In this document: positions 48,903 to 58,284 of the stretch, one piece after another
Position numbering within the stretch: the first letter of the stretch is position 1
Layout: each line of letters opens with the position of its first letter
Source of the DNA: Caulobacterales bacterium
GTDB taxonomy: Bacteria > Pseudomonadota > Alphaproteobacteria > Caulobacterales > Caulobacteraceae
Direction of reading: 5' to 3'
Length of the DNA stretch: 64,000 bases
Assembly: GCA_019510435.1 (NCBI GenBank)
Contig: JAEKKJ010000016.1
Coordinates: 465,434-529,433, forward strand
Notes under the pieces: generated by a model
Seen by the model: the letters and a program-made list of their open reading frames with translations, nothing else
Told to the model about the DNA's origin: nothing
Databases searched by the model: none
Position numbers and translations under genes: made by a program

Positions 48903-51865
48903 CCCTTGCCTTCGCGGGGTCCGGGGCGCGCTGGTTCAACATCCCGGCGCACCGGCCATTCGCGGAGGACCTGGCTCGCGGCCTCTACGAGGCGTTGTCG
49001 CCCGGCGGCCCCGAGGCCCTGGCCGACGCCGTCGTCCTGACGCCGACCCGGAGAGGCGCGCGCGCCCTGGCCGACGCCTTCGTGGCCGCGGCCAGGGGCC
49101 GGGCGGTGCTGCCGCCGCAGATGCGGCCGCTGGGCGACCTGGAGGCGGGCGAGCCGCCGTTCGAGCCCGGCGATCTGGCGCTGGACCTGCCGGCCGCGAT
49201 CGACCCGCTGCGCCGCCGCTTCGAGCTGACCCGCCTGGTGGCCGAGCTGGCGGAGTTCGTCCCCGGCCGGCTCGCCTCCGCCGGCGCCGCCCTGGAGCTG
49301 GCCGACGCCCTGGGTGGGTTCCTCGACGGGCTGCAGATCGAGGAGGTCGACGTCGGCGCGCGCCTGGAGGGCCTGGTCGAGGCCGAGCTGGCCGAGCACT
49401 GGCAGGTCTCGCGCATCTTCCTCGAGCAGGCTTTGGCGCGATGGCCCGCCCGGCTCGAGGCCCTAGGCGTGGCGGACGTCAGCGAGCGCCGCGTGCGCCT
49501 GCTGCGCCGCCTGGCCGACCACTGGACCCGCAGACCCCCGACCGGCGTGCTGGTTGCGGCGGGATCGACCGGCACCGCCCCCGCGACGCGGGCCCTGCTG
49601 ATCGCGGTGGCCCAGGCGCCGCAGGGCTGCGTGGTGCTGCCCGGCCTGGACCAGGACCTGGCCGACAAGGCGTGGGGCAAGGTGGACGTGCAGCATCCGC
49701 AGGGCGCGCTGAAGCGGCTGCTGGACCAGGCGCGGGTGACGAAGACCGAGGTGGCGGTCTGGCCGGCCTCGGCCGCCCCGGACGCGGCGGGCCGCTGGCG
49801 CCGCCGGGTGATCAACGAGGCCCTGCGCCCGGCGGAGGAAACCGCCGACTGGCTGCACGTCATCGAGGGCCTGAAGGCCGAGCAGCCGGACGCCATTGCC
49901 CGCGGCCTGGACGGCCTGGCCTTCGTCGCCGCCCGGACGGAGGAGCAGGCTGCCGTCGTCGCCGCCCTGCTGCTGCGCGAGGCCCTGGAGACGCCGGAGC
50001 TGACCGCCGCCCTGGTGACGCCGGACCAGGCCCTGGCGCGGCGGGTAAGCGCGCGGCTGGCCCGCTGGGGCGTTGTGGCCGACTCCTCGGCCGGGGAGAG
50101 CCTGGCGGGAACGCGCTGCGGGGTGCTGGCGGCGCTGGTCGCGCGCGCCGCGGTGGATCCGCTGGACCCCGTCACCCTGTTGGGCCTTGTGAAGCATCCC
50201 TTCGCGCGCCTCGGCGACAGCGCGGCGCTGGAGCTTGCCGCCCTGCGGGGCCCGCGTCCGCGCAGCTGGGAAGCCCTGCGGGCCAAGGCGGCGGAGGCCG
50301 GCCCTCTCGCCGCGCGGCTGGAAGCCATCGTCGGCGGCCTGGCCTGGCCCGACGAGACCGACAGCGCCGGCGCAGCGGCGCGCCGGCTGGCCGCGGCGAT
50401 GGAGGCCCTCGCCCAGGACGAGACGGGATCCACCGGCGACCTCTGGGCCGGACCGGGCGGCGAGGCCGTGGCGCGGCTGATCTCCGGCCTGATCGCCGAC
50501 GGCGAGGCCCTGCCGGCGGTGACGCCGCGCCAGTTCGCCGACCTGCTGCAGCGGCTGATGGACGGCGAGACCGTGCGGACCGGCGGAGCGACCCATCCAC
50601 GCCTGCGCATCCTGGGCGCCATCGAGGCGCGGCTGGTGCGCGCCGACCGCCTGGTGCTGGCCGGGCTGGAGGAGGGCGTCTGGCCGGCGGGCGCGCCCCT
50701 GGACCCGTTCCTGTCGCGGCCCATGCGCGCGGCGCTCGACCTGCCCTCGCCCGAGCGGCGCATCGGCCTGGCCGCCCACGACTTCGCCCAGGCCGCTTGC
50801 GCGCCGGAGGTGGTCCTGCTGCACACCGAGCGCCGGGCGGGCGCGCCGACGGTGAAGTCGCGCTGGCTGTGGCGGCTGGAGACCCTGGCCCGCGGCGCGG
50901 ACACAAAAGAAAACCCTGTGAAAATCGCTGAGCGCCCCGAAGTCCTGGCCTGGGCTCGGGGCCTGGACGCGCCCGGCGGCTACCAGCCCTGGGCCCGCCC
51001 CGCCCCGCGTCCGCCGGTGGCGCACCGGCCGCGGGTGATGGCTGTCACCCGGGTCGAGGCCCTGACCCGCGACCCCTACGCCGTCTGGGCGCGCGACATC
51101 CTGCGGCTCTATCCGCTGGACCGGCCCGACGAACAGGCCGACGCCCGCGCCCGCGGCACGGCGATCCACGCGGCCTTCGAGCGGTTCGCGGAGACCTTTC
51201 CCGCCGACCTCCCGCCTGACGCCGCCGCACAGTTCGCCAGCTTCTATCTCGAGGCCCTCGAAACGGCCGGCCTGCCACACGAGGCCATGGCCCGCGAGGC
51301 CGCCCTGGCGGTGGAGGCGGCCGAGTGGGTCGCCAAGCTGGAGGCCGAGCGCCGCGACGGCCGCGCCATCCACGTGGAGCTGAAGGGCGAGATGACCCTG
51401 CAGGCGCCGGCCGGGCCGTTCCGCCTCAACGCCCGCGCCGACCGCATCGAGGCCACCGCCGACGGCCACGGCCACATCCTGGACTACAAGACCGGCAAGG
51501 CCCCCTCGGCCAAGGAGGTGCGCACCGGCTTCTCCCCGCAGCTGACCCTGACCGCGGCGATCCTGCAGGCCGGGGGTTTCCCGACCCTGGGCCCGCTCAA
51601 GCCCGGTGACCTGACCTATCTGGAGGTCACCGGCCGCAAGCCCGCCGGCAAGGTGGAGGTGCGCGCGACCGCCGGCGACGAGAGCGCCGAGGCCGCGGCC
51701 CGGGCGCTGGAGGGCCTGCACAAGCTGATCGCCCGTTTCGACGACCCGGACCAGCCGTACCTGTCGCGGGTGGCGCCGCAGTTCGTGAAGGCGCGGGTCA
51801 GCGACTACGACCATCTGGCGCGGGTGTTCGAGTGGTCCACCAGCGGCGAGGAGGGCGAGGAATGA
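48899..51865 (+). CDS. addB: Double-strand break repair protein AddB
   Basis: 988 residues, alphaproteobacterial AddB. An inactive helicase-like N-terminal half (VVLTPTRRGARALADAFVAAARG) and a C-terminal RecB-like nuclease with GHILDYKTGKAPSAKEVRTGFSPQL (residues around 857-880; the D-x-K catalytic core in LDYKTG). It is partner to AddA. The ATG at 48899 overlaps murU. The iron-sulfur Cys cluster of Bacillus-type AddB is not visible, as expected for this lineage. Confidence 0.93.
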   Translation: MTLAFAGSGARWFNIPAHRPFAEDLARGLYEALSPGGPEALADAVVLTPTRRGARALADAFVAAARGRAVLPPQMRPLGDLEAGEPPFEPGDLALDLPAAIDPLRRRFELTRLVAELAEFVPGRLASAGAALELADALGGFLDGLQIEEVDVGARLEGLVEAELAEHWQVSRIFLEQALARWPARLEALGVADVSERRVRLLRRLADHWTRRPPTGVLVAAGSTGTAPATRALLIAVAQAPQGCVVLPGLDQDLADKAWGKVDVQHPQGALKRLLDQARVTKTEVAVWPASAAPDAAGRWRRRVINEALRPAEETADWLHVIEGLKAEQPDAIARGLDGLAFVAARTEEQAAVVAALLLREALETPELTAALVTPDQALARRVSARLARWGVVADSSAGESLAGTRCGVLAALVARAAVDPLDPVTLLGLVKHPFARLGDSAALELAALRGPRPRSWEALRAKAAEAGPLAARLEAIVGGLAWPDETDSAGAAARRLAAAMEALAQDETGSTGDLWAGPGGEAVARLISGLIADGEALPAVTPRQFADLLQRLMDGETVRTGGATHPRLRILGAIEARLVRADRLVLAGLEEGVWPAGAPLDPFLSRPMRAALDLPSPERRIGLAAHDFAQAACAPEVVLLHTERRAGAPTVKSRWLWRLETLARGADTKENPVKIAERPEVLAWARGLDAPGGYQPWARPAPRPPVAHRPRVMAVTRVEALTRDPYAVWARDILRLYPLDRPDEQADARARGTAIHAAFERFAETFPADLPPDAAAQFASFYLEALETAGLPHEAMAREAALAVEAAEWVAKLEAERRDGRAIHVELKGEMTLQAPAGPFRLNARADRIEATADGHGHILDYKTGKAPSAKEVRTGFSPQLTLTAAILQAGGFPTLGPLKPGDLTYLEVTGRKPAGKVEVRATAGDESAEAAARALEGLHKLIARFDDPDQPYLSRVAPQFVKARVSDYDHLARVFEWSTSGEEGEE

Positions 51866-54800
51866 GCCTCGCCGACCGCCTGCGCGATCCCCAGCAGCTG
51901 GCCGCCGACCCGCGCCTGTCGGCCTTCGTCACCGCCAACGCCGGCTCGGGCAAGACCAAGACCCTGATCGACCGGGTGGCGCGCCTGCTGCTGGCCGGGG
52001 CCAAGCCCGAGACGGTGCTCTGCGTCACCTACACCAAGGCGGCGGCCTCGGAGATGCAGCGGCGGCTGTTCCAGGTTCTGGGGTCGTGGTCGGTGGCCGA
52101 GGACGGCAGGCTCCGTGAAGCGCTCGGCGCCCTGCAGGACCGCCCGGCCGCCGCCTTCGACGCCAAGGATCTCTCCGACGCGCGCAGCCTGTTCGCCGCC
52201 GCCCTGGAGACCCCCGGGGGGCTGAAGATCCAGACCATCCACGCCTTCTGCGAGAAGGTGCTGCGGCGCTTTCCTCTGGAGGCCGGGGTCTCGCCAGGCT
52301 TCCGGGTGATGGACGACCCGGCGGCGGCGGCCGTGGCGGCGGCGGCGCGGCGGCTGGTGGCCAACCACGCCCGGCACGCCGACGATGCGGTGGCCCAGGC
52401 GTACGCCCGGTTCTCGGTCGCCCTCGACTTCCAGAGCTTCCAGGCGATGTTCGCCGACTTCGAGGCCCGCCGCGGGGCGCTGAAGGACTTTTTCGAGCGC
52501 CAGGGCGGCCTCGAGGGCGCCAAGGGCTGGGCGTGGCGCGCGGTGAACGTGGCGCGGGGCTCGGACCCCGAGGCCCTGAAGGCGGAAGCCATGGCGCGCA
52601 CCGACCGGGCGCTGTGGGGCGAGGCGGCGGAAGTGCTGCGGCTGGGCGGCGTCACCGACCAGAAGTGCGCGGCCCAGATGCTGGCGGTGGCGGACGATCT
52701 GGCGGCCGGCTTCGACCGGGCGCTGGCGGTGTTCTTCACGGAGAAGGGCGAGGGCGAGGCCGCCAAGTGGGTCGCCAAGACCGGGGCGCTGAAGGGCAAG
52801 GACGCCCTGCGCGCGCTGCTGCTGGCCGAGCAGGCCCGCCTGCACGAGGCGCGCGAGCGCATCCGCGCCGCCCAGGTGGCCCAGGACACCGAGACCGCCC
52901 TGACGCTCGCCGACGCCTATCTGAAGGCCTACAAGATCGAGAAGGACGCCGCCGGCGCGCTCGACTTCGCCGACCTGATCGAGAAGACCCGCAGCCTTCT
53001 GTGCAATCGCCCCGCCGCGGCCTGGGTGCTCTACAAGCTTGATGGCGGTATCGACCACATCCTGGTGGACGAGGCGCAGGACACCGCCCCCGATCAATGG
53101 GAGATCGTGGACGCCCTGGTCCTGGAGTTCTTCTCGGGCGCGGGCGGCAAGGCCGAGGCGAAGCTCAAGCGCAACCTGTTCGTCGTCGGCGATGAGAAAC
53201 AGTCGATCTATTCGTTTCAGGGCGCGCGGCCCGAATTGCTGCTCAAGAAGTTCGAGTTTCACCGCGACCGCGCCACCGGCGCCGGCTTCCGCTTCGAGCG
53301 CGTGGATCTGGTCACCTCCTGGCGCTCGACGCCGCAGGTGCTGTCGTTCGTCGACGCGGTCTTCGCGCCGGCCGAGCTTGCCCAGGCGATCCAGCCGCGG
53401 GTCGACACGGAAAAGGTCGAACACAGAGCCGCGTCGGTGCGCGCCGATCATCCCGGCTGCGTCGACGTCTGGCCGCTGGAAGTCGAGAAGAAGGCCGACG
53501 AGCGCGAGGCCTGGGACACGCCCCTGGACGCCGAGTCCGAGACGGGCGCCAACCGCCGCCTGGCGCAGAAGATCGCGCGCGAGATCGGCGACCTGATCGA
53601 CCGCGGCGAGGCCGTCTACGACAAGGACCTGGTCGGTCCCCATGGGAAGAAGGGGACCTGGCGCGCCGCCCATGCCGGCGACGTGCTGATCCTGGTGCGC
53701 CGCCGCCGCGCCCTGTTTGAGGAGATCCTGCGGGCGCTGAAACAGGCGAAGATCCCCGTCGCCGGCGCGGACCGCCTGGCGCTCTCGGCCCACATCGCCT
53801 TCGACGACCTGCTGGCGCTGGCGCGCTTCGTCCTCTTCCCGGACGACGAATTGACCCTGGCGGCGCTTCTGAAGAGCCCGATCTGTGGCGTCACCGACGA
53901 CGGCCTCTATGAACTGGCCCATGGCCGGGACCGCGAAGGCCTGTGGCCGCGGCTGGTTCGCCGGGCTGACGAGCGGGCCGAATGGTCCGAGGCCGCCGCC
54001 ATGCTGACGCGGGCGCGGGAGACGGCGCGGACCGCGCAGCCATTTGAATTCTACGCCCAGGTGCTGGGCTGGACGCCCGCCGGCGGCGGCGGGTCGGTGC
54101 GCGAGCGCCTGTTGCTGCGCCTGGGCGCAGAGGCCGAGGACGCCCTGGACGAATTCCTGAACCAGGTGTTGGCCGCCGAGGCCCGCGGCATCCACGACCT
54201 GGAAGCGCTGGCGGCCGACCTGGCCGGCCTGGACATCACCGTGAAGCGGGAGATGGAGGCCGAACGGCGCGAGGTGCGCGTCATGACCACCCACGGGGCC
54301 AAGGGCCTGGAGGCGCCGATCGTCTTCCTGCCGGAAACGACGCTGACCCAGACCCAGCGCGGATCGCCGCTGCTCGTCCACCGCCACGACGAGGTTGACG
54401 GCTTCCTCTGGTGCGCGTCCGGCGCCCGCGACTGTCCCGCCACTGCCGAGGCGCGCGCCGCGCGCGCCGCGCGCGATGAAGCGGAGGCCTACCGGCTGCT
54501 CTACGTCGCCCTCACCCGCGCCCGCGACCGGCTGGTGCTCTGCGGGCGGGTGGCCGAGCGCACCGATCAGGGCAAGCTGCGTGGCTGGTGGGGTGCGATC
54601 CGCGATGGCCTCGGCCACGAGACCGTCGCGGCGGGCGTCCGCACAGTTCAGGTGCAGCAGATGGAGGTCCAGCGCTACGGCGAGGACCCTCGGATCTTGC
54701 CGCACGCCGATGCGGAGGCGCCGATCGCCGAAGCCCCGCCGCCATGGACCCGCGCCACGGCTCCGCCCGCGGCCTTCGCCCGGTACGCCTCGCCCTCGGA

Positions 54801-55380
54801 CCTGGGCGAAGGGGCCAAGGTCCCCGCACCGTCCCCGCTGGCCGCCAGCGCCGGGCTGGGCCGCTTCCGCCGCGGGGACCTGATCCACCGGCTGCTGCAG
54901 CTGCTGCCGGACCTGCCTGCGGCCGAGCGCGCGGCCGGGGCCGGCGCGCTGCTGGCCCGCGAGCCGGATCTGACGGACGAGCAGCGTGAGGAAATGGCCA
55001 CCGCGGCGCTGTCGGTGCTGCAGGACAGCCGCTTCTCCGAGGTGTTCGGGCCCGGCTCGCGGCCCGAGGTGGCGGTGGCCGGGACTGCGGCGACCCTGCC
55101 GGCCGGCCTGAAGATCTCCGGCCGCATCGACCGGCTGGTGGTCTTGCCGGACCGGGTGCTGGTGGCCGACTTCAAGACCAACCGGCCCTCGCCCGACGCC
55201 ATCGGCCAGGCCGACCCCGCCTACCTGCGCCAGATGGCGCTCTACGCGGCCGTGCTGGGTGAGGTGTTCCTCGGCCGTCGCATCGAGGCCGCGATCGTGT
55301 GGACGGACGGTCCGAAGCTGATGCCCGTTCCAGAAAACCTGATCATCCAGACCCTTGCCGACCTGCGCCGTGACGGTTGA
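51862..55380 (+). CDS. addA: Double-strand break repair helicase-nuclease AddA
   Basis: 1172 residues, UvrD/RecB-like. Walker A ANAGSGKTKTLIDRVAR (29-45), motif Ia VLCVTYTKAAASEMQRRL, motif II VDEAQDTAPDQWE, motif III NLFVVGDEKQSIYSFQGARP, motif VI YVALTRARDRLVL, and a C-terminal nuclease VLVADFKTNRPSPDAI. It unwinds and resects DNA ends with AddB to load RecA. The ATG at 51862 overlaps the addB stop (ATGA). The last gene of the run. Confidence 0.95.
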   Translation: MSLADRLRDPQQLAADPRLSAFVTANAGSGKTKTLIDRVARLLLAGAKPETVLCVTYTKAAASEMQRRLFQVLGSWSVAEDGRLREALGALQDRPAAAFDAKDLSDARSLFAAALETPGGLKIQTIHAFCEKVLRRFPLEAGVSPGFRVMDDPAAAAVAAAARRLVANHARHADDAVAQAYARFSVALDFQSFQAMFADFEARRGALKDFFERQGGLEGAKGWAWRAVNVARGSDPEALKAEAMARTDRALWGEAAEVLRLGGVTDQKCAAQMLAVADDLAAGFDRALAVFFTEKGEGEAAKWVAKTGALKGKDALRALLLAEQARLHEARERIRAAQVAQDTETALTLADAYLKAYKIEKDAAGALDFADLIEKTRSLLCNRPAAAWVLYKLDGGIDHILVDEAQDTAPDQWEIVDALVLEFFSGAGGKAEAKLKRNLFVVGDEKQSIYSFQGARPELLLKKFEFHRDRATGAGFRFERVDLVTSWRSTPQVLSFVDAVFAPAELAQAIQPRVDTEKVEHRAASVRADHPGCVDVWPLEVEKKADEREAWDTPLDAESETGANRRLAQKIAREIGDLIDRGEAVYDKDLVGPHGKKGTWRAAHAGDVLILVRRRRALFEEILRALKQAKIPVAGADRLALSAHIAFDDLLALARFVLFPDDELTLAALLKSPICGVTDDGLYELAHGRDREGLWPRLVRRADERAEWSEAAAMLTRARETARTAQPFEFYAQVLGWTPAGGGGSVRERLLLRLGAEAEDALDEFLNQVLAAEARGIHDLEALAADLAGLDITVKREMEAERREVRVMTTHGAKGLEAPIVFLPETTLTQTQRGSPLLVHRHDEVDGFLWCASGARDCPATAEARAARAARDEAEAYRLLYVALTRARDRLVLCGRVAERTDQGKLRGWWGAIRDGLGHETVAAGVRTVQVQQMEVQRYGEDPRILPHADAEAPIAEAPPPWTRATAPPAAFARYASPSDLGEGAKVPAPSPLAASAGLGRFRRGDLIHRLLQLLPDLPAAERAAGAGALLAREPDLTDEQREEMATAALSVLQDSRFSEVFGPGSRPEVAVAGTAATLPAGLKISGRIDRLVVLPDRVLVADFKTNRPSPDAIGQADPAYLRQMALYAAVLGEVFLGRRIEAAIVWTDGPKLMPVPENLIIQTLADLRRDG

Positions 55381-55456
55381 TACAGTCGTGACGGCCGCCT
55401 ACATGCGCGACTGAAGCGGCGTCTGGAACGTTCCAAGGCGCTATAGGAGTTCTTTC

Positions 55457-55792
55457 ATGAGCACCGTGAAGGTCACCGACGAATCCTTCCAGGCCGACGT
55501 CCTCGGCTCCAGCCAGCCCGTGCTGGTGGACTTCTGGGCGGAATGGTGCGGCCCCTGCAAGCAGATCGCCCCCGCGCTGGAACAGCTCTCCGACGAGCTG
55601 GCCGGCAAGGTGACGATCGCCAAGCTCGACATCGAGCAGAGCCCGACCACCCCCTCGCGCTACGGCGTGCGCGGCATCCCCACCATGATGCTGTTCAAGG
55701 ACGGCCAGATGGCGTCGATGAAGGTCGGCGCCATGCCCAAGGCCAAGATCCTGGAATGGCTCGCCGAAGCCGGCGTCGCCGCCGCGGCGTAA
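55457..55792 (+). CDS. trxA: Thioredoxin
   Basis: 111 residues. Active site WCGPC (C31 and C34) in LVDFWAEWCGPCKQIAP, with cis-Pro in GVRGIPTMMLFKDGQ. Cytoplasmic disulfide reductase. AGGAG lies 7 nt upstream of the ATG. It begins 76 nt after addA; the gap holds a GGAACGTTCC palindrome but no matching -10 element. Confidence 0.96.
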   Translation: MSTVKVTDESFQADVLGSSQPVLVDFWAEWCGPCKQIAPALEQLSDELAGKVTIAKLDIEQSPTTPSRYGVRGIPTMMLFKDGQMASMKVGAMPKAKILEWLAEAGVAAAA

Positions 55793-55797
55793 CGTCT

Positions 55798-55936
55798 TCC
55801 CTCCCTTGATGGGGAGGGACAGGCTTGGCCAAGCCTAGGGTGAGGGGGCCGCGACCGGGCTCCCTCGCCAGCACTTGATCCACACTTCCCCACCCTGGCG
55901 CCTGCGGCGCCTGCCCCTCCCCATTAAGGGAGGGAC
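55798..55936. repeat. REP-like palindromic element (family A) in a convergent gap
   Basis: CTCCCTTGATGGGGAGGGACAG at the left; CCCCACCCTGG then CCTCCCCATTAAGGGAGGGA at the right. It lies between the convergent trxA and folC genes. Confidence 0.82.
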
Positions 55937-55939
55937 CCC

Positions 55940-57283
55940 CTACCGCGGCCAGGTCTCCGGGCTCATGGCCAGGACCTCGCCGGCGAAGTGCAGGCCGCCG
56001 CAGATGAGGACGTGGGGGGCGGGGCCGTCCGTCTCCAGGGCGCGCGCCACGCCATCCGCGACGTTCGAGGAGGTCTCCGGCGCGAGGCCGGCCTTCACCG
56101 CCGCCTCCACCAGCTCCTCAGCGCTCGCCGCGATGGGCGAGTCGAAGGTGGTGCAGATCACCCGCGGTCGCATCTCGCCGAACGGGCGGAAGAAGCCCTC
56201 GGAGTCCTTGCGCGCGAACATGCCCGTCACCAGCACCAGCGGCCGCGGGTCGCGGTCGATCAGGCGCGAGGCGGCCTCGGCCAGGGCGCGGCCCGCGTGC
56301 GGATTGTGGCCGCCGTCGAGCCAGAGGTCGGCGCCCCGCGCCCGCGCCAGTTCGGCCAGGGGGCCCGCCGTCAGCCGCTGCATCCGCGCGGGCCAGACGG
56401 TGTGGGTGACGCCCGCCCCCAGCACCTCGTCCGAGAGGCCCCTATCGAAGGTGAGCGCCGCGGCCACCGCCAGGCCCGCGTTGGCGAACTGGTAGCCACC
56501 GAAGAGGCTGGGCGCCGGCAGGTCGAGCAGCCGCTCCGGCATCTGCACCAGCAGGCGGCCCCGCTCCTCCCAGGCGTCGAAATCGCGGCCCATCAGCAGC
56601 ATGGGCGCCATGCGGTCGTCCGCCTCGCGCTCGATCATCTCCAGGGCGTCGTCGGCCTGGCGCGCCACCACCACCGGCCGGCCGCGCTTGATGATCCCGG
56701 CCTTCTCCCAGGCGATCTTGGGCAGGCCCGGGCCCAGCATCTCCAGGTGGTCGTAGTCCACCGGCGTGATCACGCTGACGGCCGGGGCCTCGAAGACATT
56801 GGTGGCGTCGAACCGGCCGCCGAGGCCCACCTCGACGATGCAGATGTCGGCCGGCGTCTCGGCGAAGGCCAGGAAGGCCAGCACCGTGGTGATCTCGAAG
56901 AAGCTGATCGGCTGGCCGTCGTTGGCCGCCTCCACGCGCTGGGTGAGGTCGGTGAGCTGCTCGTCGGTGATCAGCTGGCCGGCCAGCCGGATCCGCTCGG
57001 CGAACCGCACCAGGTGCGGCGACGTGAGGGCATGGACCCGGGCGCCCGCGGCCTCGGCGATGGCGCGCAGATAGGCGACGGTCGAGCCCTTGCCGTTGGT
57101 CCCCGCCACATGGATCACCGGTGGCAGCTTCAGGTCCGGCCGCCCCAGCGCCGCCAAGAGGCGCTCCACGCGCCCGGTGGTCAGGTCGATCAGCGTCGGA
57201 TGGTTGGCCCGCAGCCGCTGGATCACCGCGTCCGAGGCGCGGATCGGGTCGTGGCCAGGATCGGCGGGAAGGGTCGACGTCAT
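55940..57283 (-). CDS. folC: Dihydrofolate/folylpolyglutamate synthase
   Basis: 447 residues, Mur ligase family. ATP loop VIHVAGTNGKGSTVAYLRAI, ALTSPHLVRFAERI, ISFFEITTVLAFLAF, EVGLGGRFDATNVFE, and DGGHNPHAGRALAEA. It adds glutamate to dihydropteroate or folate. It follows accD (72-nt gap containing a family C palindrome), and in Caulobacteraceae is typically next to accD. Confidence 0.94.
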   Translation of the reverse strand: MTSTLPADPGHDPIRASDAVIQRLRANHPTLIDLTTGRVERLLAALGRPDLKLPPVIHVAGTNGKGSTVAYLRAIAEAAGARVHALTSPHLVRFAERIRLAGQLITDEQLTDLTQRVEAANDGQPISFFEITTVLAFLAFAETPADICIVEVGLGGRFDATNVFEAPAVSVITPVDYDHLEMLGPGLPKIAWEKAGIIKRGRPVVVARQADDALEMIEREADDRMAPMLLMGRDFDAWEERGRLLVQMPERLLDLPAPSLFGGYQFANAGLAVAAALTFDRGLSDEVLGAGVTHTVWPARMQRLTAGPLAELARARGADLWLDGGHNPHAGRALAEAASRLIDRDPRPLVLVTGMFARKDSEGFFRPFGEMRPRVICTTFDSPIAASAEELVEAAVKAGLAPETSSNVADGVARALETDGPAPHVLICGGLHFAGEVLAMSPETWPR

Positions 57284-57290
57284 GGTCGCG

Positions 57291-57328
57291 CCTCCTCTCC
57301 CCCCGGCGAAGCCGGAGAGGGAGAGGCG
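57291..57328. repeat. Short palindromic repeat (family C)
   Basis: CCTCCTCTCCCCCCGGCGAA then GCCGGAGAGGGAGAGG form a hairpin. It matches 11-52 in layout. It lies between folC and accD (same direction). Confidence 0.65.
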
Positions 57329-57355
57329 GGCGGACGGCGCCGGGAAATCGTCAAA

Positions 57356-58279
57356 TCAAGCTGCGGAGGAAAGGCGCTCACGCCCCATCATAAGGGTCTT
57401 CAGGATCGAACTCAGCACCCGCGGCAGGTCGTGGCGGCGGACCACCTGGTCGACCATGCCGCGCTCGACCAGGAATTCCGAGCGCTGGAAGCCCGGCGGC
57501 AGGGTCTCGCGGATGGTCTGTTCGATCACCCGTCGGCCCGAGAAGCCGATGGTGGCGTTGGGTTCGGCCAGGTGGACGTCGCCCAGCATGGCGTAGGAGG
57601 CGGTGACGCCGCCGGTGGTCGGGTCGGTGAGCACCACGACGTAGGGCAGGCCCGCGGCCTTCACCTCGTTCAGGGCCAGGGTCGTGCGCGCCATCTGCAT
57701 CAGGGAGAGCGTGCCCTCCTGCATCCGCGCCCCGCCCGAGGCGGTGAAGATCACCAGCGGGACCTCGCGCTTGACGGCTTCCTTGGCGGCCATGACGAAG
57801 GTCTCGCCAGCGGCCATGCCCAGGCTGCCGCCCATGAAGGCGAAGTCCTGCACGATCACCACCGCGGGCTGGCCCTCGATGTGGCCGTAGCCCACCGCCA
57901 TGGAATCCTGCTCGCCGGTCGCCTTGCGCGCGGCCCTCAGCCGCTCCGGATAGGGCTTGTCGTCCGGGAAGTGCAGCGGATCGTCCGCCACGATGGGCGT
58001 CGCCAGGCGCTCGTACTTCGCCCCGTCGAAGGTGTAGTCCAGGCGCAGCTTGGCGCCGATGCGCATGTGGCTGCCGGACGGGGTCACCCACTGGGCGGCC
58101 TCCAGGTCGGGCCGGTACAGCATCTCGCCGGTGTCCGGGCACTTGACCCAGAGGTTCTCCGGCGTGTCCTTCTTGGTGAAGCCGCGGACGCCGGGCGCGA
58201 TGCGGGACAGCCAGCCCCGGCGCTCGCGCGGATTGGCCGGACGGCCGGTCTTGTCGTTTCGCTGTTCAGCCATAGCCAT
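57356..58279 (-). CDS. accD: Acetyl-CoA carboxylase carboxyltransferase beta subunit
   Basis: 307 residues. The carboxyltransferase domain has MAVGYGHIEGQPAVVIVQDFAFMGGSLG, VPLVIFTASGGARMQEGTLSLMQ and LPYVVVLTDPTTGGVTASYAMLGD. With AccA it transfers CO2 from biotin to acetyl-CoA. Of the four Cys of the E. coli type zinc ribbon only one is seen (C47 in WVKCPDTGEMLY); the other half reads WVTPSGSHMR. So the zinc-binding ribbon is lost or remade. The ATG at 58279 is kept; a second ATG lies at 58273. Confidence 0.95.
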   Translation of the reverse strand: MAMAEQRNDKTGRPANPRERRGWLSRIAPGVRGFTKKDTPENLWVKCPDTGEMLYRPDLEAAQWVTPSGSHMRIGAKLRLDYTFDGAKYERLATPIVADDPLHFPDDKPYPERLRAARKATGEQDSMAVGYGHIEGQPAVVIVQDFAFMGGSLGMAAGETFVMAAKEAVKREVPLVIFTASGGARMQEGTLSLMQMARTTLALNEVKAAGLPYVVVLTDPTTGGVTASYAMLGDVHLAEPNATIGFSGRRVIEQTIRETLPPGFQRSEFLVERGMVDQVVRRHDLPRVLSSILKTLMMGRERLSSAA

Positions 58280-58284
58280 GGTTT

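Noticed and set aside
55425..55434. GGAACGTTCC before trxA as an EcfG promoter
   Set aside because: No CGTT-like -10 at 16 or 17 nt on either strand.
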